From Rhodohalobacter sp. 614A (GTDB taxonomy: Bacteria > Bacteroidota > Rhodothermia > Balneolales > Balneolaceae), in assembly GCF_021462415.1 (NCBI RefSeq), contig NZ_JAKEDS010000001.1, positions 2,018,273 through 2,082,272 on the forward strand: DNA of 64,000 bases, read 5' to 3'. Below are positions 23,914 through 32,053 of this stretch, piece after piece. The position numbers and the translations under genes were made by a program. The stretch's first letter is position 1, and the number at the start of each line of letters is the position of its first letter. The notes under the pieces are model-generated. The model saw only the letters and a program-made list of their open reading frames with translations, was not told where the DNA came from and searched no databases.

Positions 23914-24303
23914 TCAAGTTGTAATCTCTACTCGATTTCCATCTGGATCGGAAACCACACTTTCATAATATCCATCACCGGTTCTTCGGGGGCCATCCAG
24001 GATAGGAAAGCCGTCATTTCTCAGGATTTCTGTCAGTTCATTTACTTTTTCTTCTGAATCCACTGAGATCGCCAGGTGAGCATATCCAAAGTATTCTTTT
24101 TCGGGGGATTTTGATGCGGATTCGATATCAGGTCGCTGCATGATTTCCAGCCGGGCTCCGGAGTCAAATGTTAAAAAATAGGATTGAAAGTTCTTCTTTT
24201 GATTGGTGTAAAGCTCATTTGAAGTTGCATCAAAATAGTTCTCGTAAAATTCTTTTAACTGTTCCAGGTTTTTGGTCCAGATAGCGATGTGTTCAATTTT
24301 CAT
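23914..24303 (-). CDS. VOC (glyoxalase/bleomycin resistance) family protein
   Basis: This 129-residue protein starts at ATG 24303 (MKIEHIAIWTKNLEQLKEFYENYFDA). Two beta-alpha-beta-beta-beta units follow, with metal ligands expected at His5, Glu in SGARLEIMQRP, His in EYFGYAHLAISV and the last Glu in GNRVEITT. VOC enzymes are metal-dependent lyases, dioxygenases or binding proteins. The longer in-frame reading to 24363 overlaps the preceding methyltransferase gene and has no family resemblance, so I dropped it. The substrate is unknown. Confidence 0.88.
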   Translation of the reverse strand: MKIEHIAIWTKNLEQLKEFYENYFDATSNELYTNQKKNFQSYFLTFDSGARLEIMQRPDIESASKSPEKEYFGYAHLAISVDSEEKVNELTEILRNDGFPILDGPRRTGDGYYESVVSDPDGNRVEITT

Positions 24304-24323
24304 GGAAAGTAATCTGTTTCGAA

Positions 24324-24905
24324 TTATGAAAGCCGGGTGCAGATGACAACACCGGTAGCCCATTCAAGCTGACAAACGGAAAAGTTTTCTTTTTGATGCA
24401 AAATTTCCAAAAGCTGGGCGGCCTTTTGGTCATGACCTTCCGGCCAGTTGGATTGAGGCAGCATATCATCAATTACATAAAATCCGCCAGGCTTTAAAAG
24501 CTCAAGAGTTTCATCCAGTAAGAAATATTTTCCCGGCCAGGCATCCGCGAAAATCAAATCAAAGGATGCTGCTTTTTGATGTTGTATAACTTTAAATCCA
24601 TCTTCACAAAGAAATGTTACACGGGGATCGGAGTCCAGATATCGGACAGCAATTTTTTGAGGAGCTTCATCATTATCAACAGAAAGCAGGGAAGAATTTG
24701 CACACATTCCAGAAAGAAGCCAGGCCGTGGAAAGTCCGGTTCCTGTACCAAGTTCCAGAAATTTTCCGCCCGGTTTTGAAGAAGCCAGTGTCTTCAGAAG
24801 TGAGCCGGTTTTTCTTTCAGACGGCATGGAGAAGCCGCTTTCATTTGTAGCAATTTCAATCTCCCCAAGTTGTTCAGGAAGCTTGTGAAATATGAAATCA
24901 TTCAT
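24324..24905 (-). CDS. O-methyltransferase-like SAM-dependent methyltransferase
   Basis: This 193-residue enzyme has motif I FLELGTGTGLSTAWLLSGM, the acidic loop SLLSVDNDEAPQKIAVRYL, and FDLIFADAWPGKYFLLDETLELLKPGGFYVIDDMLPQ, close to the catechol O-methyltransferase-like group. It starts at ATG 24905 (MNDFIFHKLPEQLGEIE); an upstream in-frame ATG at 24998 would overlap the end of the OMP gene by 26 nt. The VOC gene follows 20 nt later on the same strand, and the OMP gene precedes, so this is a likely operon of unrelated-looking functions. Confidence 0.86.
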   Translation of the reverse strand: MNDFIFHKLPEQLGEIEIATNESGFSMPSERKTGSLLKTLASSKPGGKFLELGTGTGLSTAWLLSGMCANSSLLSVDNDEAPQKIAVRYLDSDPRVTFLCEDGFKVIQHQKAASFDLIFADAWPGKYFLLDETLELLKPGGFYVIDDMLPQSNWPEGHDQKAAQLLEILHQKENFSVCQLEWATGVVICTRLS

Positions 24906-24972
24906 TTTAAAAAATTCATTTATTAACGCAGATTGATTTCCATACGAGTCATATCCGTCTTCGTGTACAGAA

Positions 24973-25683
24973 CTATTTGATCCTGTACGTAATCCCAAAA
25001 CGGAAAAACCGTGAGTACCGCTCTCTGTTACCTCCGATTAAATCTGCCGAATAGTTGTGTAATCCATAGGAATATCCTGCCGAAATTCCCCAGCTATTAT
25101 AGTATACCGTCAGGGATGGCGTAATTCTGATATCGGTTCCGGGACTATTTCTTTCTGTATCGGTTTCAACTGTAGTGTTATTTCCGAGATTTGCTTCGCC
25201 TTTCTCCCGGGTAACGGTGTTGAATCCAAATTCCGGGCCAATTACCAGATCGGCTTCAACTTTAGTAAAGGTGAACCTTTTTCCCAGATGAGGATAAAGG
25301 GTCATAAATCCATGAGAGAGTACTGTGTGGCCATCCAGAACTTCAGGTGTTACTGAATATTCACCGGACACACCATTGATATGGACTTTGCTTTTTAACA
25401 TTTCATACCCGGCTTGAAGTCCTGCAAGCAATCTGCGATCGGTTACACGCCTGATTTGTGCTGCCATGCCATACGAAAAGGCACTTTCCGTTCCATATGG
25501 ATTATTCGTGTAGTTATCGATCGAGCCGATATCACTGACAATAATGATTGAACTCTTCGTTGCAGATTCGCCTCCAAAAGAGAACAGTCCTGAATTCAGG
25601 TGAACAGAATACTCTGTGTTTTGAGCAGTGACGCACTGGATGATGAACAGCGATAGTAAAATCAAAAAACCAAACTTCTTCAT
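24973..25683 (-). CDS. Outer membrane beta-barrel protein
   Basis: This 236-residue protein has a signal peptide (KKFGFLILLSLFIIQCVTAQ). The mature chain has alternating strands (EYSVHLNSGLFSFGGES, LLAGLQAGYEMLKSKVHING, ADLVIGPEFGFNTVTREKG, SLTVYYNSWGISAGYSYGLHNY) and ends FFRFGITYRIK, consistent with an 8- to 10-stranded outer-membrane barrel. No conserved domain is recognised. It lies 15 nt from the VOC gene and partly shares an operon with the methyltransferase. Confidence 0.78.
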   Translation of the reverse strand: MKKFGFLILLSLFIIQCVTAQNTEYSVHLNSGLFSFGGESATKSSIIIVSDIGSIDNYTNNPYGTESAFSYGMAAQIRRVTDRRLLAGLQAGYEMLKSKVHINGVSGEYSVTPEVLDGHTVLSHGFMTLYPHLGKRFTFTKVEADLVIGPEFGFNTVTREKGEANLGNNTTVETDTERNSPGTDIRITPSLTVYYNSWGISAGYSYGLHNYSADLIGGNRERYSRFFRFGITYRIK

Positions 25684-25698
25684 GGTCCAATTAATTTC

Positions 25699-26052
25699 CT
25701 AATTATCGGACCATACTGCAAGTTCATTTCCACTTGGCTCGGTAAAATGAAACCGGCGGCCACCCGGAAATGAGAAAATTGGTTTGACTATTTGTCCGCC
25801 TGCACTCTGAATTTTTTCCTGAGTGGCTTCCAGATCGTTACTGTAAAAAACAATCAGAGTTGCACCATTTTCTGTTAAGGATTTTTTATCTGATTTGTAG
25901 AATCCGCCATCCAGATGGTCTTCCTTAAAAGCGGTGTATTCATGTCCGTAATCCTGGAAGGACCAGTTGAAAACCGTTTCAAAAAATTTCTTTGTTGCCA
26001 TTATATCGCTTGCGGGAAGCTCCAGATAATTGATAGTGTCAGGTCTATTCAT
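25699..26052 (-). CDS. VOC family protein
   Basis: This 117-residue protein opens TINYLELPASDIMATKKFFETVFNW and ends FSFPGGRRFHFTEPSGNELAVWSDN, the pattern of small single-chain VOC proteins with one metal site per paired module. Candidate ligands are Glu11 and His in RRFHFTEPSGNEL. It is the first of the four genes on the minus strand here (VOC, OMP, methyltransferase, VOC). Confidence 0.9.
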   Translation of the reverse strand: MNRPDTINYLELPASDIMATKKFFETVFNWSFQDYGHEYTAFKEDHLDGGFYKSDKKSLTENGATLIVFYSNDLEATQEKIQSAGGQIVKPIFSFPGGRRFHFTEPSGNELAVWSDN

Positions 26053-26229
26053 AGAGCAAAGATTTTTTAATATTTAAAGATGAACATCCTCTTTAAACAA
26101 TTGTCGTTTAGAATCTTGTGAAAGTCAATAGGATTACATCAAAACAAGATGCAGGAACAGCGAAGAAAGGGAAATGTTTTCGAAAGTCTGTACAATTCCT
26201 GCAATTTGGCTTTTTGCAGGTTTCGTTTT

Positions 26230-27183
26230 TTAAATAACCTCAAGGACAAATTTTCCAACATAATGATCGTTCATCTGCCGATGCGCCTCTGCCGCGGCTT
26301 CAAGGGGAAAGCTTCGCGCGATATGAACATGGAATGTGTCTTTTTCAATTAGGTTATTCAGTTTTTTGTAAACCTCAGGCGATGAGTTCATACTATAAGC
26401 CTGAAGATTTATTCCTTTAATAGCTTTCGGTTCAGGATCAATTCCGTTCGGATAAGCTGCACGCCCGCAATCTTTAATCATTTTCATGGTTTCATTTGCC
26501 GCTTTTCCACCGGTTGTAAACAATGCAGCATCAAAACCATCCGGGGAAAAATCTTTGACAGTTTTTATAAAATGTTTGTCATGCCCGTTCACAACACCAT
26601 CTGCGCCCAGTTTTTGGACAATATCTACACCATCTTTTCCCGAGGCGACCCCGAAAACTCGTGCTCCCATTGTTTTTGCAAGCTGTACGGCAAGGTGACC
26701 AAGTCCTCCGCTTGCTCCAAAAATGATGATTGTTTCATGCGGCTGGAGTTTTAAAATGTCGTCTAATCCGGTCAAAGCCGTGATAGCGGCAATCGGAAGG
26801 GCACCGGCTTCGAGCATACTGAGGTTTTCGGGAATCGGCATGACATGCTTTGCTTTTGCCGTTGCATATTCAGCATACAAATTTGCCGTGGGACTCGGCG
26901 AGCCATTTATGTAAACTTTATCGCCTTCATGAAAATGCATTACATCATTCCCGATTTTTAGAATCGTTCCTGAAGCTTCCCGCCCCAGCGTTTTGGGGAA
27001 ATCGGGATTTTTACCACCATTCGCCTTCGCAAATAAACCTTCCCGTTCTTTGGCGTCCCAGATACCTACACCGGCGGTATGCACACGAATTAACACTTCG
27101 TCCGGTGCTATTTCAGGAATTGGGAATTCCTGTATCTGTATCTCATCAGCGCCACCAAATTGATGAATGGCTACAGCTTTCAT
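26230..27183 (-). CDS. NADPH-dependent quinone oxidoreductase-like alcohol dehydrogenase (MDR family)
   Basis: This 317-residue enzyme has a GroES-like N-terminal domain (MKAVAIHQFGGADEIQIQEFPIPEIAPDEVLIRVHTAGVG) and an NADP-binding Rossmann domain (IIIFGASGGLGHLAVQLAKTMGARVFGVASGKDG). No structural or catalytic zinc cysteines are visible, so it fits the zeta-crystallin/quinone reductase branch. ATG 27183 is preceded by AAAAAGG nine nucleotides upstream, better than ATG 27222 or 27219. The role is probably detoxification of quinones or enones. Confidence 0.88.
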   Translation of the reverse strand: MKAVAIHQFGGADEIQIQEFPIPEIAPDEVLIRVHTAGVGIWDAKEREGLFAKANGGKNPDFPKTLGREASGTILKIGNDVMHFHEGDKVYINGSPSPTANLYAEYATAKAKHVMPIPENLSMLEAGALPIAAITALTGLDDILKLQPHETIIIFGASGGLGHLAVQLAKTMGARVFGVASGKDGVDIVQKLGADGVVNGHDKHFIKTVKDFSPDGFDAALFTTGGKAANETMKMIKDCGRAAYPNGIDPEPKAIKGINLQAYSMNSSPEVYKKLNNLIEKDTFHVHIARSFPLEAAAEAHRQMNDHYVGKFVLEVI

Positions 27184-27355
27184 TTTATCGCCTTTTTGGG
27201 GTTTTGAAATCTCAGTCATCACTCTTCTTTGTTATCAAAAAAATCGTTTATTGATTCAATTGTTTAAACCTGATAGCGGTTGGAGACATTCCAAAAGTTA
27301 AACGGAGATATAAAAAAACCTGATTTAAATAATCATGGTTTAAAAAAGCAAATAA

Positions 27356-28279
27356 TCATTCCGTAGGGAGTTGCCAAATATCTACCCGGTTAAGGGCAAT
27401 ATAAGGTACAGCCACTTGCATTCTTTGCGTATCCAGACCAATATCTGCCGGTCGTCCCGGAGTATGGATTGTTATATAATTTTCTCCTTCATAAAACACA
27501 TGCAGGCTTGAATCTGCCTGGCTTGCTGCAATCATACGTCCGTTTACGAATTCAATTCCGTCAAAATTACCGCCGCTTTGGGCATTGGTGTATTCTGCAT
27601 ATCCTTGGTCGCCCACAACAAGAGTGGGGAACATAGTTGCTCCTTCCCAGGGGGCGAGAATCAGGTTGTTATCGGCATCAATCGTTATTCCATTGGGAGG
27701 AGCGGGGAGATCTTCAACCAGAACAGTGGGAGTTCCGTCTTCTACTCTATAAACAGCAGATTTCCCAGTATCGGTGATATAGAGATAACCGTCAGCCCCC
27801 AAAACCACATCATTTAGAAAGCCGGGTTCGAGATTTGTGAAATCTATAAATTCCAATAACTCTCCGGATTCTGTATCAAACCCGTGAACGCCATGCGCAT
27901 CAGCTGCCCAAAGTGTATCCCCGGAAATGTACATACCACGAGGACCATGCAGGGGGTGCATTTCGGATCCGGTCATGAATCGCAGTGAATCGATGGTTCC
28001 GTCTGGAGTAACCCTGGATATAAATCCGTTGGCATCGCCGGCAGCATCTCCATTAAAATTGGAAACAAAATAGACATCATTGTCCGGATCGTATCGAACG
28101 GCTTCCGGCCCGGAAAATCCAGTAATACTCACCAAAACATCGGTTGTATCCTGCACCGAATCCCATGTTAAACGATTTGATTCCATTTCATCTGGTTGTT
28201 CTTGCTGTTGCGTGCATGAAAGTGCTGCAAAACCTATCAAAAGCGCGGCCGGTAGAATTTCTGTGAGTATTCGTTTCAT
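27356..28279 (-). CDS. Lipoprotein with six-bladed beta-propeller (SMP-30/NHL-like)
   Basis: This 307-residue protein has a lipoprotein signal (ALLIGFAALSC, lipobox ALSC, Cys22). The mature part has repeated propeller blades: GFSGPEAVRYDPDNDVYFVSNFNGDAAG, LHGPRGMYISGDTLWAADAHGVHGFD, NDVVLGADGYLYITDTGKSAVYRVED, PNGITIDADNNLILAPWEG. The pattern PNGI with surrounding Asp/Asn is that of the SMP-30/gluconolactonase group that binds divalent metal. It is likely a periplasmic or surface sugar-lactone hydrolase or a binding protein. Confidence 0.85.
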   Translation of the reverse strand: MKRILTEILPAALLIGFAALSCTQQQEQPDEMESNRLTWDSVQDTTDVLVSITGFSGPEAVRYDPDNDVYFVSNFNGDAAGDANGFISRVTPDGTIDSLRFMTGSEMHPLHGPRGMYISGDTLWAADAHGVHGFDTESGELLEFIDFTNLEPGFLNDVVLGADGYLYITDTGKSAVYRVEDGTPTVLVEDLPAPPNGITIDADNNLILAPWEGATMFPTLVVGDQGYAEYTNAQSGGNFDGIEFVNGRMIAASQADSSLHVFYEGENYITIHTPGRPADIGLDTQRMQVAVPYIALNRVDIWQLPTE

Positions 28280-28558
28280 AATTTGAAGTCCTGTTTATGG
28301 ATTAAGGAGTTTTTTGATTCATCTACTGGATCATGAGAATCAAATACACCTGCAAGGCAAAAGCTATTTTACCCTAAGGCTAATCTACTGATATAATTGG
28401 GCTTACTTTAAGAGCTGATAGATAATAGTTAAAGACCTGAAAAACAAAAAGAAGCTAAGGCAGGTAATTTCTCGGATGCAAGTTTTCCTTTCTTTCAAGC
28501 GACTCAGCATAAAGTTATATTTCACTTAAAATTCCAATAGAATTAAAAACTTTTTGAA

Positions 28559-29494
28559 ATGAATATTGTATTTCTTGATACCAAAACCGTGGGCGATGTC
28601 CCAAATCTTGAAGATCTGAAGAAGCTGGGGGATACTACGTTTTACCAGACAACATCTCCGGATCAGACCGGGGAGCGAATCAAAGAGGCGAATATTGTTA
28701 TTACGAATAAGGTAGTTCTGGACAGAGATTTGATAGTAGGAGCCGAAAATCTCAAGTTAATCTGCGTGGCTGCAACCGGCATGAACAACATTGACCGGGA
28801 TGCCGCAAAGAAGGCAGAAATTCCGGTTAAAAATGTAAGCGGATATTCCTCCAACAGCGTGGCCCAAACTACATTTGCCATGATTCTTCATCTGGTTCAG
28901 AAAGTTGCCCGGTTCGATGAATTCGTGAAAAGCGGTAACTACGCCAAACACGATATTTTCACCAACCAGGAAATTACCTACTCCGAGCTTAACGGAAAGC
29001 GGTTTGGGATTATCGGGCTTGGAAATATCGGGAGTAAAGTTGCATCCATAGCAGAGGCGTTTGGGGCAGAAGTCGTCTATCATTCAACATCGGGAAGAAA
29101 CTTGGATCAGCCCTATCATCACAAAGAGTTGAATGATCTGTTGAAAACCTCTGATTTTGTTTCCATTCATGCACCACTAAATGAAGATACAGAAGGGTTG
29201 ATAAGTTATCCTCAGTTGGAAACGATGAAAAGTTCTGCTTACCTCATCAATACAGGGCGGGGTGGAATTGTGAATGAAGCCGATCTGGCAAAAGCTCTGG
29301 ATGAAGATCTAATTACCGGCGCAGCACTGGATGTTTTTGAGCAGGAACCCATGAATGCCGAAAACCCGCTGTTAACGGTAAAGAATAAGCATAAGTTGGT
29401 GATGACACCCCACATTGCGTGGTCGAGTATTGAGGCGCGAACTGAATTGATTGCTGGAGTGATGGAAAATATTAAGAAGTTTTTGGGTGAATAG
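28559..29494 (+). CDS. D-2-hydroxyacid dehydrogenase (NAD-dependent)
   Basis: This 311-residue enzyme shows the typical two-domain layout. The NAD-binding motif is GKRFGIIGLGNIGSKVASIA (Gly-rich loop), the catalytic Arg is in YLINTGRGGIVNEADL, followed by ALDVFEQEPM with the catalytic Glu, and His in VMTPHIAWSS. Members reduce 2-ketoacids such as hydroxypyruvate or glyoxylate, or make D-lactate. The ATG at 28559 is 279 nt from the divergent propeller gene. Substrate choice cannot be read; the hydroxypyruvate/glyoxylate reductase subgroup is likely. Confidence 0.93.
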   Translation: MNIVFLDTKTVGDVPNLEDLKKLGDTTFYQTTSPDQTGERIKEANIVITNKVVLDRDLIVGAENLKLICVAATGMNNIDRDAAKKAEIPVKNVSGYSSNSVAQTTFAMILHLVQKVARFDEFVKSGNYAKHDIFTNQEITYSELNGKRFGIIGLGNIGSKVASIAEAFGAEVVYHSTSGRNLDQPYHHKELNDLLKTSDFVSIHAPLNEDTEGLISYPQLETMKSSAYLINTGRGGIVNEADLAKALDEDLITGAALDVFEQEPMNAENPLLTVKNKHKLVMTPHIAWSSIEARTELIAGVMENIKKFLGE

Positions 29495-29512
29495 ATTTTC
29501 TGTGGAGAGGGG

Positions 29513-29974
29513 CTAAATCCATCTGCGAACGGATTTCTTGTACTCTACGAATTCAGTACCGAAATTTTTGATCATCGCTGTTTCTTCCGGAATAATCTGA
29601 AACCGGTTCATGTAGATGATGAAACCAATCAGACAGAAAATATTCAGGAGATTGCCGAGATAAATACACCAGCCAACCAGACCCAAAAGCAATCCGAGAT
29701 ACATTGGATTGCGGCTGATTTGATATACTCCTGATGTTACAATTTTAGAGGCGTTTCCAGGTTTTTGGGGATGAACAGTGGTTTTGGCTTTCCGGAATTG
29801 TGCCAGGCTGATCAAGCCAATAATCACAGCGATGGTAAAGACCCCAAATCCCAACCATTTCTGTCCCGGAAAATCGTAGTTAAAATCCGGAATATAATTT
29901 GATATGATCCAGATGAAGCCAGCAAAAGATAAAAACACGAGTACGGGTGGAACCTTTAGTTCAAGGAATTTCAT
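29513..29974 (-). CDS. Isoprenylcysteine carboxyl methyltransferase (ICMT/PEMT-like) family membrane protein
   Basis: This 153-residue protein has four helices. The conserved SAM-contact block is at residues 85-135: GVYQISRNPMYLGLLLGLVGWCIYLG, and the end FQIIPEETAMIKNFGTEFVEYKKSVRRW has the Arg/Glu core of the phospholipid methyltransferase/ICMT family. In bacteria these modify membrane lipids or unknown small substrates. It converges with the dehydrogenase gene (18 nt between stops). Confidence 0.9.
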   Translation of the reverse strand: MKFLELKVPPVLVFLSFAGFIWIISNYIPDFNYDFPGQKWLGFGVFTIAVIIGLISLAQFRKAKTTVHPQKPGNASKIVTSGVYQISRNPMYLGLLLGLVGWCIYLGNLLNIFCLIGFIIYMNRFQIIPEETAMIKNFGTEFVEYKKSVRRWI

Positions 29975-30018
29975 AGGGTAAAGACTATGAAATTTCTGTT
30001 TGAGTTAAAAGGACACCT

Positions 30019-30116
30019 CGACTCCGTCGCTTCACTTTTTCGATGCGCCCGATCACGGGTATTGCCAAAGTAAATAGAATAGAAGCCGTCCGTTCGGGTA
30101 CAGTGAAGCGGAGTCG
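30019..30116. repeat. Inverted intergenic repeat
   Basis: CGACTCCGTCGCTTCACT (30019-30036) and AGTGAAGCGGAGTCG (30102-30116) are inverted copies differing by a three-base indel and enclose 65 nt. It lies downstream of the amidohydrolase stop at 30122 and upstream of the ICMT start at 29974. Such sequence is a common type of mobile-like palindromic repeat in Bacteroidota intergenic regions. Confidence 0.55.
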
Positions 30117-30121
30117 AAAAC

Positions 30122-31123
30122 TCAATCCATCGAACTTACTTCTTCAGGCCAGTCGAAATCGCTCTTCTCCATTCTGAAAAATCGAGCTGCATTATTAAAC
30201 ATGATATCCCTTTTTTGTTCTTCCGAGAGATACTGGGCGTTTTCAATCAAACCCATAGAAGTCTCAAAAAGCCTCGGCCACATCATAAAATCCGTTCCAT
30301 AAATAATTCTTTTACCAAATCCGGCCTGAACCAGTCGCTGAACATAGTGATGAATTTCGGCTTTCGGATAACTCCAGATCATGCCGGCAATGTCTACATA
30401 TACATAAGCGTTGGCTCCCATCAGGGCAATCATTTCGTCAAGCATTGGGTAACCGGCGTGCATCACCCAGATTTTAAGTTTGGAGTGACGAGCAAGCAGA
30501 TCCTCAAGCAAAAATGGATTTCCAAGTGAAGCCCGGTATTTTGGTTGCGTAATATTAGCCATGCCGTTGCCCCCGGTTCCCATATGGATTCCAACCGGTA
30601 TATTCAGTTCCTCGGCTACTGCCAGGTAGGGAGCATAAACAGGATCGCTGGGGGACATCCCCTGGTACTGCGGGGCAAATTCAGCCACAACTTTATAAAA
30701 ACCACTTTCGAGGGCTTCACGGAAATCCTGTACACTTTGTGTGGTATCAATCCCGATAGCGGGGATCACACGGCCGGGAGGAGCGGCTTCATGCCAATTC
30801 CGTAAAACTTCATCATCTCCATAAGCCACAATGGTCATGTTCCAATCGTTAATTCGTTTGATAACTTCGGCCTGCATTTCTTCATCGCTTTTTGCGGGTT
30901 GAAGCGGATCAAGACATTCCAGATTCATAAAACCTGGCGGTTGTTGTGTCGGGTCGGCACCGGGCATATCAGACAAAAACCAGGGACACATAGGGGAAGC
31001 CCAGTTTGGATTTACTTTCATGGTATGAACATGAATATCAATAATAGGTGGACGTTGGGTTTGTGCGATGAGAACTTGCGAAAAGCAACTTACCAACGTG
31101 AATAGGAAAAGAGTTCGTTTCAT
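30122..31123 (-). CDS. Secreted metal-dependent amidohydrolase (amidohydrolase_2 family)
   Basis: This 333-residue protein has a signal peptide (RTLFLFTLVSCFSQVLIAQ). The mature domain is a TIM barrel with the metal motif PPIIDIHVHTMKVNP (HxH), KVVAEFAPQYQG, a second metal His in IPVGIHMGTGGNG, a third in KIWVMHAGYPM and Asp in RIIYGTDFMMWPRL. These match the 2-amino-3-carboxymuconate semialdehyde decarboxylase/PHP-like amidohydrolase_2 set. The function may be a C-C or C-N hydrolase or decarboxylase. Secretion is unusual for the family. Confidence 0.87.
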   Translation of the reverse strand: MKRTLFLFTLVSCFSQVLIAQTQRPPIIDIHVHTMKVNPNWASPMCPWFLSDMPGADPTQQPPGFMNLECLDPLQPAKSDEEMQAEVIKRINDWNMTIVAYGDDEVLRNWHEAAPPGRVIPAIGIDTTQSVQDFREALESGFYKVVAEFAPQYQGMSPSDPVYAPYLAVAEELNIPVGIHMGTGGNGMANITQPKYRASLGNPFLLEDLLARHSKLKIWVMHAGYPMLDEMIALMGANAYVYVDIAGMIWSYPKAEIHHYVQRLVQAGFGKRIIYGTDFMMWPRLFETSMGLIENAQYLSEEQKRDIMFNNAARFFRMEKSDFDWPEEVSSMD

Positions 31124-31253
31124 GTTATGAGTATTTAGATCTGCGGTTTATACCTTCATATTATACAATTTTTCTTATTGTCACACAGTGAAACTTTAAA
31201 GCCCGTCTTGTTCCACATTTTCAGATAAATCATTTCTGAGAACTGAAGTTGAA

Positions 31254-31331
31254 GTAAAGCAAACTAAATATTTAGTAAACTAAGCTTTACATTATACTTG
31301 GGTTATTCTACTTTAAGTAAAGTTTACTTAA
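31254..31331. promoter_or_regulatory. Cluster of palindromes upstream of the membrane protein/XRE pair
   Basis: ACTAAATATTTAGT (31263-31276) is a perfect 14-bp palindrome within GTAAAGC...GCTTTAC (31254-31290), and TTAAGTAAA-G-TTTACTTAA (31313-31331) is a 19-bp perfect interrupted palindrome. Both lie 25-100 nt before the ATG at 31356 and share the AGTAAA/TTTACT half-site with the TetR palindrome at 1302. An autoregulatory operator for the XRE protein is the simplest reading. Confidence 0.5.
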
Positions 31332-31355
31332 CATAAAGACAAATAGTATAGACTT

Positions 31356-31778
31356 ATGGAAAAGCGAAATGTAAATTCAGGTGAATGGGCAAGACAAACC
31401 AAAAAGTCTACAGCCCGTCTTGCAATCTGGACGATTTTATGGGTTTTGACAGTTGCCATACCTGCTTTTGGTCCGGTACTTTTTTGGGGAGAAAATAATC
31501 TGATCAATCTTTCGGTAATATTGCTGAACATAGGTGTAGGCATTGGGATGATCAATGCAAATATCAAACACCTGAATACGCTCGATGAGATGATGAAGAA
31601 GGTTCAGCTCGAAGCAATGGGAATTTCTTTGGGAGTGGCCGTTGTAGGTGGAATTGCATACTCCATGCTGGATGCCACAAATGTAATTCCCTTTGATGCA
31701 GAGATCGGTTTCCTGGTGATGTTAATCGGTATCTCTTATATGATTTCATTAGCCATCAATTTGAGGAGGTATAAATGA
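31356..31778 (+). CDS. Small integral membrane protein paired with an XRE regulator
   Basis: This 140-residue protein has four predicted helices (about 21-42, 50-66, 88-105, 112-132) after a basic cytoplasmic N-terminus (EKRNVNSGEWARQTKKSTAR). I recognise no family. The last codons overlap the start of the XRE gene (ATGA at 31775), so the two are translated together, a layout known for regulators controlled by a membrane partner. Its role is inferred to be sensing or anchoring. Confidence 0.75.
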   Translation: MEKRNVNSGEWARQTKKSTARLAIWTILWVLTVAIPAFGPVLFWGENNLINLSVILLNIGVGIGMINANIKHLNTLDEMMKKVQLEAMGISLGVAVVGGIAYSMLDATNVIPFDAEIGFLVMLIGISYMISLAINLRRYK

Positions 31779-31969
31779 AAAATCGGCTGAAAGTACTACG
31801 AGCAGAAAGAGACTGGACACAGGCCGACCTGGCCCATGCACTTGATGTATCACGGCAGACAGTAAACGCGATAGAAACAGGGAAATACGATCCCAGCTTG
31901 CCTCTGGCTTTTAAAATATCGCGGCTTTTTGAGAAGCCAATTGAAGAGATTTTTGAGGATGAGGAATAA
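31775..31969 (+). CDS. XRE-family DNA-binding protein (single HTH, YozG-like)
   Basis: This 64-residue protein is a bare helix-turn-helix: LKVLRAERDWTQADLAHALDVSRQTVNAIETGKYDPSLPLAFKISRLFEKPIEEIFED. The SRQTVNAIETGKYDPSL segment is the recognition helix. Standalone XRE proteins of this size often repress their own operon. The palindromes at 31254-31331 are likely targets. Confidence 0.93.
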   Translation: MKNRLKVLRAERDWTQADLAHALDVSRQTVNAIETGKYDPSLPLAFKISRLFEKPIEEIFEDEE

Positions 31970-32053
31970 CCGTCTCACCATTTCGCAATAAATATGAATA
32001 AAGCATCAATTTTGGTGTAGGATAGAAAGTTAAATCAATCAAAAAAATTAGTG

